Below, piece after piece: positions 56,050 through 64,000 of a stretch of 64,000 nucleotides of DNA. A program made the position numbers and the translations under genes. Origin of the DNA: Limnanthes douglasii subsp. nivea (taxonomy: Eukaryota > Streptophyta > Magnoliopsida > Brassicales > Limnanthaceae); assembly GCA_036936605.1 (NCBI GenBank), contig JAUPFV010000001.1, positions 167,858,643 to 167,922,642 of the forward strand. Reading direction: 5' to 3'. The notes beneath the pieces are model-generated. The model was not told the DNA's origin, did not search any database, and saw nothing but the letters and a program-made list of their open reading frames with translations. Positions within the stretch are counted from its first letter, which is position 1. Every line of letters starts with the position of its first letter.

Positions 56050-58370
56050 CATAGATTTTTAATTTGAGAATACTCCATTTCTGGAGGAGTATTTCACTAA
56101 ACTAACACCCAAATATGGGTATCTTACAAAGGAAGGGCTTTGAGAATTTTAAATTAGGTATAGAATTCCTGAAGACGTGACCGTGAAGGTGCCCTCTTTT
56201 GAGGATCAACCTTACGAGACCCGGGAGGGAAAACGTGCTTATACACCACCATCTTTGACTAGGGTCTCCGCCTTCCCCTTCCATCATCATTTCAAGATTT
56301 CTTTAGCTTCATAGGTATCTTCCTTACACAATTGATAACCAATGATTGAAGAAGGTTGCTGAGTATAGTGCTAAGCTCCAAAGTATTAAATATTCTTGTG
56401 TGCTTGGAAGACTTCCTAGAAGTAATGGATGTGTCCAAATTAGCCGGCTCCTCATTCTATACCTTCAGCTGTTTGATAAAAATTGGAAGAATACCTTTGT
56501 CTAGGTGTCAGGAAACTGGGAGCATTAAAGTGTTGTGATGAACCTGCAGTTAGAGAGGCGGTGGAAGGCTAAGTGTTAGCTTGTCAGGTTGTGTATGTAG
56601 TGTAACTGGATTTAATTTGGAATATGTAGTTTAAATCATGAATTTGTGTTTTGTGATGAAGGTAAGCATCAAGATTGGTGCAAGAAGGTACTACCAGAAG
56701 GCTCAATGAATCATCTGATTAAGTTAGTTGCAGTTGCAAATGCCGCTTGGGGCTGGGAATTGTTGCGCGTATTTTCCCATCTTCTTTACCTAAAGTCCGA
56801 CTTCTGGTGTGTGCCAGAGTTAAAGATATCAGAAGACGGGCAAGTAATAATGGCTGGGAGTGGAGAGGCTGCGGCAATGGATAGGCTTCAAGATTCGATG
56901 GAAAAGAGGGTTAGAGAGAAGAAGAATGTGTGGGTGGGGTTGTTTGTTCCCTAAAGCCACAAGGTGCGGGAAAGAATTAAGTCGTATCCTTCTTGGGAGG
57001 AATGAGGAAACGGGTAAGGAACACTAGCCATTGGAGCTGGTGAGGAGAATAGCCATCAAAAGGAGAACCCACAGAAAGGGAGAGAGGAGTTGTACAGAAG
57101 AAGATGAGAAAAAAAAGTGTGCGTCCCCGAGAAGAGGATGATGATATTGATAAGGAGTGTCCTCCTTTAAAAATAAATAACATTATGGTGAATGCGTTTC
57201 CCATATCCCAACCTAAATTATACTTGCTAGATGAGAAAGAGGAAGCAAATATTGTTCTGGAAGAAAATGAAGTAGATTGAACCTCGGTGCTTGTACCTAC
57301 AAAGCCCACTGGGCAAGCACCTGAGGTTATTGTATTTGATAATGCGAAGAAAAGAGGAGAACCGAAGGGGCCGGACACCAATGATAACATAAGGGGATGA
57401 AAATGTGTTACCATAAGGATTAGCAAAACGGATGCATAATTTTGTAAACGGTGTGGGATCAGGGTCGATATTTGTAAATATCGTGATGCCAGATCACATG
57501 TCGTGGAAAGGTCGAAGCAGTAAAGCTAACATGGGTACCAATGTGACATAATATCTACCCCATATGAAACTAACTATGTCGCGGCCATCCCAACTAATGA
57601 TGGAGTAACTGAATAATGTCCAGACTTGGCCTTCTATGACACCATGCCATTCAGTGAGATGTTGTAACGCCAACTGGAGCTGGCGATTGAGGTATTTGTC
57701 TAAGTTTTTATGTTTGTAATTATTTAACAAGTAATGAATAGGTGATAACTCTTGTTTTTGAATAGATGCACCATAACTCCCAAGCTTTGGCTTACCGACG
57801 CATGTCGCCCGTGGACTGCTCTATTATGGAGAAATGGAAGCCAAAACCTTTTTTTAGGTTGGTATGTGGTCTGACTATGGAGCTGGCTCAGTTTAATATA
57901 GTGTATGGCTTGGTGAAGACACGTCATCATAAGGCGTCGTGGGAGAATGAAGAGTTACGAAAATAGCTCCTTACAATTTTTGATGACCAGAATGCGTTCC
58001 GTAAAAGAATCTTGGAGGTAGTAAGTAGTACTACTCTGCTATCATCGCAAAATAATGACTTGGTAAAGAGTAATGATATGCTAATGTCTTAAAGTACTGG
58101 GTTACTATCACAGAACGTGGCACAAGCCATGAGTGTGGAAGCGCAAGGAGAAAAAATACGTGAGCTAACCTTGGAAGTTGTATATTTGAAGGTGTCCTTA
58201 GAGGAGGCCATGGATGAGAAGGACCGGTAACAAGCTGATATATTGAAATAGATACATCAATACCTAGAAAAGAGAGGACCTCGCCAAGAAAAAATGAATT
58301 TGGGTGCGTATCAGAAGTTCGCACCTCGCCAAGAAAAGTCAAATTTGGGGAGTGTAGATGCTCTCTAGGT
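56050..58370 (+). pseudogene. Element 6 antisense ORF, three exons, broken
   Basis: Exon 1 (about 56,050-56,580) reads YGYLTKEGL, RYRIPEDVTVKVPSFEDQP and then, after a frame change, the FDWGLRLPLP block, matching element 1 most closely. Exon 2 (about 56,662-57,691) opens with KVLPEGSMNHLIKLVAVANA and then a long, stop-rich linker. Exon 3 (57,766-58,370) begins MHHNSQALAYRRMSPVDC and becomes a coiled coil. The intron between exons 2 and 3 is clear; that between 1 and 2 is approximate. At least eight stops or frameshifts. Function unknown. Confidence 0.65.
57692..57765 (+). other. Predicted intron 2 of the element 6 antisense ORF
   Basis: 74 nt, donor GAG|GTATTT, acceptor TTTTTGAATAG. It is followed by ATGCACCATAAC, which codes for MHHN. 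The same join (…E | HHNS) is found in elements 1 and 7. Confidence 0.65.
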
Positions 58371-59089
58371 CGACGCCGATACGATGGTTATTTTGGGGGA
58401 AATGCATTGGCTGATACTAATGCTACCCCTGATGGAATGGAATTATAGTACACCTCCGCTATTCCTCAAGTGTAGTTGTATGTTGGAACAAGACTCGTAT
58501 TCAGAAATGTTTGTTTTTTTGTAACGTGTGTGGGCATTAAAGCTGCTAATTCTGTATGATTTATATTATTTGGTAGTAAAAACTATGTTTATTTTGGATA
58601 ATTGATTGTCTTGTGTAGATAGAGGCAGATGTGTTTGTTTTACTTGTATTATTTGCCTAACATTTCCTTTCAAGATCGAGCACAGTACCATTGTGTAGCA
58701 AGAAAAATATGAAGTATTCATTGGTTGATTCATGGGAGCGACCGATTCGGCCTATTGCGTAACTTCGTGGGCTTGGAGTAATTCGCATGATAATACCGAT
58801 ACAAAGTATTGGGCACAGTTGGGCCCTTTACCATGCCTCAATGGGAGTGGCCACTTAGCCTCTTCGTATGATTTTAGATTTATTTATTCATGGCACAATA
58901 TGGCCCCAAATTGCAAAGCCCGTAGGCTCGGTCACTAATCCGTTTGTATATTTGTAAGGAAGGAGATAATTATTAAATGAACACATCGAGTTTGCGAAAG
59001 CAGTAAAATATTATTTAAAAGATAAAATAGTTTGATGCTGCATTAAAAAACCCATCTCCGCCATAAGAAATGAAAAAGAGTGCACCAAT
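58371..59089. other. Convergent spacer of element 6
   Basis: Non-coding gap between the end of the aORF (plus) and the end of integrase (minus), equivalent to 14,154-14,645 in element 3. It contains GGCCTATTGCGTAAC, a motif resembling GGCCCATTGCATAAC at 63.9 kb in the corresponding place of element 7. Confidence 0.4.
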
Positions 59090-61030
59090 ACATTACATGG
59101 CTGTGTGATACAATTTTATGTGGCTAATATTCCAAAGGTATTTGAGGGCACACCTTTGTTGATCAACGAGGCGGTATGATCCATGGTGTTCTTTGGAGAT
59201 TATAGTATAGGGACCTTCTTAGTTGGGACTCTTCATGACGAGGTCGCCAACTTGGAGGGTGTGGGGTTGCAATTTGGAGTTAAAATGTCCCCTCAGCAGG
59301 CTCATGTAGTGTTCAACTCGTATTCTTGCATGATCGTTTCATTCTTTAATGAGATCAATATTGATAGCTCGATCTTCATCATTGGAAGTGTTAGAGTAAT
59401 TAGTTTCACCTGTGGTTGTACGCGGTGTGGTACAGTAGGCCTATAATACCTCCGAAAGTTTATCAGACCACTTTCCCTTTGCTCCTTCCAGTTTTTTCTT
59501 GATGACATCCAGTATGGTTTAGCTACTAACTTCATCCTGTCAATTTGTTTGAGGGTAATATGAAGTAGAGAAATGATGTTCGATGTCGTAGCGTTTACAG
59601 AATATGGTGACTACATAATTTTAGAATTGAGGGTCATTGTCAGTCATCAATATACGAGGGATACCAAACCGTGCTGGTATCTGGTGGTGCATGAAATCTA
59701 GGGATGGCAATGGGCCGAGTTTGGACCGGGTTCGGGCCGACCCGCTCGGGCCCGTTGTTTTTTACTCGAATCCAAACCCGGCCGACCCGCAAGCGGGTTT
59801 AACATTTTCGAACCCAAGCACACCCTCTTTATGTCCGCGGGTCAGCCCGGCCTGACCTGCGAATATTATTTTTACTATTCCGGTTGGCCGAACCGGTTCG
59901 ATCCGATCCAAACCAGCTCAAATTTAACTTTATATTTAATTCCAAACAGAAGTTTAAGACATAAATTTTTAAACCAACGTCCTGAAACACAATAGTAGAA
60001 TAGAAAAAGATCCAAAAAACTTGAAAAGTTAGAAATCAGGATTGAGAGTATATATAGACAAAAATCTTAAGAAATATATTTATAATTTATGCAATTAGTT
60101 TATGGAAAAAGAATATAATTAATAAATATATTATTGATTCTAAAAGTAAAATAATAATTACTCAAAAATGGTGTGTTATTGGAAAATATATAGATGTCAG
60201 TTTTTTAGTAATTAGTAAGCATATTTTTTAGTTATATTTTACAAATTTACGATAATTTTTAATATATTTTTTATTTTTTATATATAGTTTATATTTACGG
60301 GTCGGGTCGGGTTGGACAAATTAAAAATCCATACCCGACCCGACCCGTATAAGGGTTATAATTCGTATATCCCTACCCGACCCATTTAATGTTCGGACTG
60401 GACAAAGCCCGGCCGGTTTAGGTCGGGTCTGGTGGGTTTGGGTCAGCTCGGACAAACATTCCCACCCCTAATGAAATCACAAACCTCTTGAGATCTGGTT
60501 CGAGATAAAGCCTTAGCCTCAACCAACTTAGTAAAATAATCGGTAGCCATCACTAGGAATTGGCGTTTTCCGATAGCCATCGGCAATGGCCAACCAAATT
60601 GATACCCTACTTATTAAAAGGCCACAAGATCAGATTGGTACCCACCGCTTCTCTTGAATGATGACCAGTGTCGGGGAATTACTGGTAGGCATAACATTGT
60701 TGGACGATATGTTAGGCGTCTAATGACAACTCATGCCAATAATAACTAGTAATTAAAAATCAACGAATGAGGCTACGGTAACCACAATTATCCCTTGCAT
60801 CGCCATAATGTAAGTCATGGAGACCTGTGGTACCTTCTTCTTCACTTAAGAAATGAAGTAATGGTCGAGTTGTACGTTTCCTATAGTGAATATTATTTAA
60901 TATACAGTATTTATCCGCGTATTGTTGTAATGCCATAGTTGCTGCCTTGTCTGCAAAGGAGAGTGAAAGTATTGAGGTATAACAAATAAGGTTCTCTCCT
61001 ATCAGTAACACTGTTAACCGCACAATTGAT
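59090..61030 (-). pseudogene. Element 6 integrase, split by a MITE
   Basis: High to low: N-terminal region (LHDLHYGDARDNCGYRSLIR, about 60,760), core fragments near 60,580-60,480 (VEAKALSRTRSQEVCDFI). The MITE at 59,699-60,470 interrupts, then the core continues: ARFGIPRILMTDNDPQF and KGKWSDKLSEVL. The C-terminal domain reads HTLQVGDLVMKSP, EGPYTIISKEHHGSYRLVD and NISHIKLYH (about 59,100). Several stops. The plus-strand frame at 59,183-59,446 is its shadow. Confidence 0.8.
59699..60470. mobile_element. hAT-type MITE, 772 bp
   Basis: Ends TAGGGATGGCAATG and CATTCCCACCCCTA form 14-bp imperfect terminal inverted repeats. It is flanked by the perfect 8-bp repeat ATGAAATC (59,691-59,698 and 60,471-60,478), the duplication size of hAT transposases. 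Both subterminal regions are rich in GGGTCGGGT/ACCCGACCC motifs; the centre is AT-rich. No transposase gene, so non-autonomous. It is inserted in element 6 integrase. Confidence 0.92.
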
Positions 61031-61900
61031 ATATTGGGAAGTACACGCCGCAGTGGTTGGGTCTTCCTGTAATATCACAAGTAAGTGATCTCTTGAAGAG
61101 GAAGTCTTAGACAAAGCATCAACTATTGAATTGTCGAGACGAGGCACATGCTCGTAGTTGAACTCTTGAAATTTAGAGTCGCATTCTTTTAATATTACGA
61201 GATAGTTACGTGTTTCTTATTTCTTAGAATCATAAGTTCCCATAGCGTGGTTGATAACTAGTTATGAGTCATACCAGACATAAAGTACCTTAGCCCCATA
61301 TATATGAGCTAGCCTCATTCTGCCAATGAATACTTCATACTCTGTTGCATTGTTGGTGACAACAAAGCCAAAACGGATAGCTTTTCGGATTTATTCCCTT
61401 GTAGACAGCTTCATAATGATGTCGAATCATTTACGAAAGGGTTGGTTTTTTGGTGCCCAGGGCAAGGCGTAGAAAATTTGGTAATAAAGTCGGCGATGGT
61501 TTGACCTTTAATTATAGTACGCGGCTTGAACTGGATGTTATATTCTCCTAACTTGATAGACCATTTTGTAAGGCAACCTGAAACGTCTGGTTTCTACAGT
61601 ACATTCCGCAAAGGAAAAGAAGATCGTAAAGTAAATTGTTTGGACTAGGACATTTTTTGGGCGAGGACCACCAATCCCAATGAGAGCTTTTTCAGGTTGA
61701 GATAAAAAATTTGAGCGTCAACCAAGGTATTTCTTGTAAAGTAAATAGGTATTTGTATGTCGTCGAGCTCTATGGCGAACATAAAACTTACTGAAAAAAA
61801 AAGAGAAAACTAGATAGAGGTATACAGAATCATCTACCATAGGTGCATAGAGAATTTTGAGCGATGTGAGATAGGTTTTGAGTGTAACGAATGAAGCGTC
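61031..61900 (-). pseudogene. Element 6 RNase H and second RNase H
   Basis: First RNase H: LVDAQIFYLNLKKLSLGLVV and KWSIKLGEYNIQFKPRTII, then TIADFITKF (about 61,730-61,480). Second RNase H: NNATEYEVFIGRMRLAHIYG, VWYDS and LVINHAMGTYDSKK, then VPRLDNSIVDALSKTSS (about 61,380-61,110). The SDSQ motif reads YDS followed by a stop. Frame changes occur between the blocks. Confidence 0.75.
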
Positions 61901-61919
61901 ACAGCTTGTGTTCCAGTTA

Positions 61920-62350
61920 AACTTGTTGTCCCCCTTAGCACTTCAAATAATAAGTAACTCTTATAAAATTCTATTTATATGAAGCAATAAAGTGGGTTTA
62001 GTTTGAGCTTATACTTACTTAAAGCATTAAATACATTGTTCAGCAGTTCCAACTGCTATTCGACTGTATTGGTTTTGAAAATCATATCATTAATGTAGGC
62101 TTCCACATGGTATCCCACTTGGTCTTTACAGATTTGATTAATCAGGCATTGGCGTCTAGAGCCCACACTCTTTAGACAAAAATGCAAGACTGTATAACAA
62201 TACAGGTATGTTTGTGAGGAATAAAAGGGTGTTAAGAAAAATGGGACCCCCGCCAGCAGTAGCCAAGAAGGAATCGAGGACATACCCCTAACTCGTTTGA
62301 ATAACTTAGCAATAGTAGTTAGTATTACCATTGTTTTGTTCACAAACATA
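61920..62350 (-). pseudogene. Element 6 reverse transcriptase, 5'-truncated
   Basis: The frame 62,349-62,056 holds SRRQCLINQICKDQVGYHVE and YINDMIFKTN, the RT active site with the first aspartate changed to asparagine (usual YIDDM). The following thumb LELLNNVFNALSKYKLKLNP is readable after one stop. The palm blocks upstream of LKSVGS are missing or scrambled. The gene stops at the junction with the element 7 aORF (62,351-62,354). Confidence 0.78.
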
Positions 62351-62353
62351 TTG

Positions 62354-63447
62354 TTTCCTCTAAAGGTGGAGTAGGGGGTGGCCCAAGCGGTTTTGCTGAA
62401 GAGCAGACCCTTCCACTTAGCTCAGCCAACCATAGTTCACTTGTATCCAGAACCCCTCATGTGAAGAATTTTAATATGGAACCTTTAGCTTGGTCTTTGG
62501 TCGATGTCAGTATTAATAACCATCAACCTGCTACGACTGTAAACACTACTAACCATCCAAGCATAATTGCTTCCCTTGGTCATGCTGCCTAAAATATTCC
62601 TATATGTTTGGATTGAATGACCGACTTCTTGAAGTTAGCATGCCAAAACCGTCCTTTATCATGTTCCAACAACTAAATCAGTATAGTGAGACAACCCTGT
62701 ATAACAGCTTGACTATGTTTGATCTGTTACAGTGTTAACTGGAGTTGTTAGTGGAGGTACTTTTTCTATCTTTTTGTATGTTGGGGTATTCTTTTGCTTA
62801 TTTAATATTCTTTACTTCTCAACAATTTCTTGAAGTAGAATCACCATAACTCGATTGTTCTAGCCTATCCAAGAATGAAACCCCACTGATGCTAAAGCAG
62901 TGGATGACTTAAAGTCGAAGCATTTATCGTTTGGCTCTGTCAAGACCCTCAGTGTTGATCTGTCATGTTACAAGAAAGGCTACAAACTGTAAAAAAACTA
63001 TTAAAGGAGAAAGCATATCTGAAATATTGGTTGACTGTTGTTACCTCTAAAAAGTATGGGTTAACAAAGAACCAAGTTCGATTTGAGAGTAACACTATTC
63101 GCTCAGAGTTCAGTCGGTTGAGGTCAGAGCTTGAATATATTGAAAAGCTTTTGGGAGAGCAAGTTACCAAAGCATGTGTTGATGGGCAAAACGATGCATT
63201 TGGGACAATGAAGACAAACCTAGAAATAGTTGGAAAGAATACCATTATTGAACTATGGAGGATGAATGCCAACATAGATTTAGGCCGGTTTAAGGGGCTT
63301 GTGCCATATGATGAGAAGCCATGGGTGACAAACGACAAAGATGAAGAAGAAGTTGTTGATAAAATGATAGAGGGGGTTATCTCGACTGCTAATGTTACTC
63401 ATTTGCTTGCCGAGTGGACAATTACTACTTCTACTGTTAATGGTTGA
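62354..63447 (+). pseudogene. Element 7 antisense ORF, C-terminal part
   Basis: Starts abruptly next to element 6 RT. Exon part 62,354-62,756 is a Ser/Pro/Asn-rich linker. The next exon (from 62,839) starts NHHNSIVLAYPRM, as in elements 1 and 6, and leads after a frame change to a 160-codon open stretch (62,965-63,447). That stretch has a coiled coil (LRSELEYIEKLLGEQVTK) and ends in an acidic segment, NDKDEEEVVDKMIEG. The N-terminal domain and promoter are lost. Its pol partner would lie beyond the right edge of the window. Confidence 0.6.
62757..62838 (+). other. Predicted intron 2 of the element 7 antisense ORF
   Basis: 82 nt, donor GAG|GTACTT, long pyrimidine-rich middle, acceptor TTGAAGTAG. 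The flanking exons match those of element 6 on both sides (LEL..E before, HHNS after). Confidence 0.6.
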
Positions 63448-64000
63448 GGAGAAAGTTGACAAGAAAGGTGTTATTAGTGAAGGGATGGCCTAATTTATTT
63501 TATATTTGAACTTATTTGACCTGTGTGTTTTTACTATGTTAATCATAGCTTTGATTTGTGGACCTTATTTTATTTTATTTTAATCCATGGTACTTCTTTA
63601 CAACTTATACTTAAATTGTTTTAATTTAATTGGATATGATATGGGGGGATGGGTAAATGAGTGTTTCAATGTTTATTTTCATAAGCATAGTGTTGTTTGT
63701 TGCGTGGCCTTAAAAATTGATTATATATCATTTCGTGTAGTGGGCTATAATAGTCTAGGCTCAGTTTGGTCTGTAGTGTGGTCTTATAGACATGACTTTC
63801 TAGCTAGTTCATTTTTCTAAGATCTACAGCTCAGGCTCATTATGGCCCATAGCGTAACATTCAAGGCATATGTTATACACCATTTTATTTGTCTTGACTA
63901 TTTTTAGTCAGGACATAGTGTGGCCCATTGCATAACAAAATATGTGTGGCCAATATTAGCCCCTTTGAATTAATGTCAGTTTGAGACCCCCCCTCCCTCC
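63448..64000. other. No gene recognised; probable convergent spacer of element 7
   Basis: Non-coding DNA after the aORF. Motifs such as GGCCCATTGCATAAC (about 63,920) resemble those in the element 6 spacer. The window ends in a C-rich tract. Confidence 0.35.

Larger units (their letters stand above)
54660..62350 (-). mobile_element. Element 6: Ty3 (Tat-type) ambisense element, inactive
   Basis: Minus-strand RT (62,350), RNase H, second RNase H and integrase (to about 59,090). A plus-strand aORF with its TATA box follows at 55,710-58,370, then a polypurine tract and a probable 3' LTR. This is the same plan as elements 1, 3 and 4. gag and protease are missing; the RT remnant abuts the aORF of element 7. 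A MITE splits the integrase. Confidence 0.78.

Noticed and set aside
59183..59446. Plus-strand frame of 87 codons
   Set aside because: Shadow of the element 6 integrase C-terminal domain.
1..64000. A host protein-coding gene anywhere in the window
   Set aside because: Every frame of length or with conserved motifs could be assigned to a transposable element or its shadow; the remaining stretches are AT-rich with no recognisable domain.

Overview
The window looks like nuclear DNA of a flowering plant, most likely a eudicot. It is retrotransposon-rich heterochromatin. I found no host gene, rRNA gene or tRNA gene. Every coding trace belongs to a transposable element: Ty3 LTR elements with a second RNase H (Tat lineage type), copia remnants, L1-type LINEs with a C-terminal RNase H, one tRNA-derived SINE and one hAT-type MITE. 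I cannot name the species.

Layout. 1-5.2 kb: decayed Ty3 element 1, with pol on the minus strand and an extra spliced ORF (aORF) on the plus strand. 5.2-7.3 kb: an aORF relic of another element (element 2, minus). 8,007-21,777: element 3, a structurally complete 13.8-kb Ty3 element with two 438-bp LTRs, an AAAAT target duplication, gag-pol on plus and the aORF on minus. The promoter and first exon of its aORF are tandemly triplicated (1,646-bp units). 23.1-29.5 kb: copia remnants. 30.9-32.1 kb: LINE relic. 32.2-41.9 kb: Ty3 element 4 (pol minus, aORF plus). 42.4-52.3 kb: three LINE copies, all minus; the first lacks its 5' part but has only one internal stop. 52.4-54.6 kb: aORF relic (element 5) with a SINE in its intron. 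54.7-62.3 kb: Ty3 element 6 (pol minus, aORF plus) with a MITE inside its integrase. 62.35-63.45 kb: aORF relic (element 7). The rest is AT-rich and unassigned.

The main biological point is an ambisense retrotransposon family. gag-pol is read from the LTR. The aORF lies between integrase and the 3' LTR, is read from the opposite strand, and appears to have its own TATA promoter with an ACGT/G-box element upstream. Its coding region is interrupted by short GT-AG introns at conserved places in several diverged copies. Elements 1, 3, 4 and 6 show the full convergent arrangement; 2, 5 and 7 keep only the aORF. The aORF product combines a plant-retrotransposon globular domain with a long coiled coil and an acidic, serine-rich tail; its function is unknown. 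All copies here carry stops or frameshifts, so none is predicted to be autonomous.
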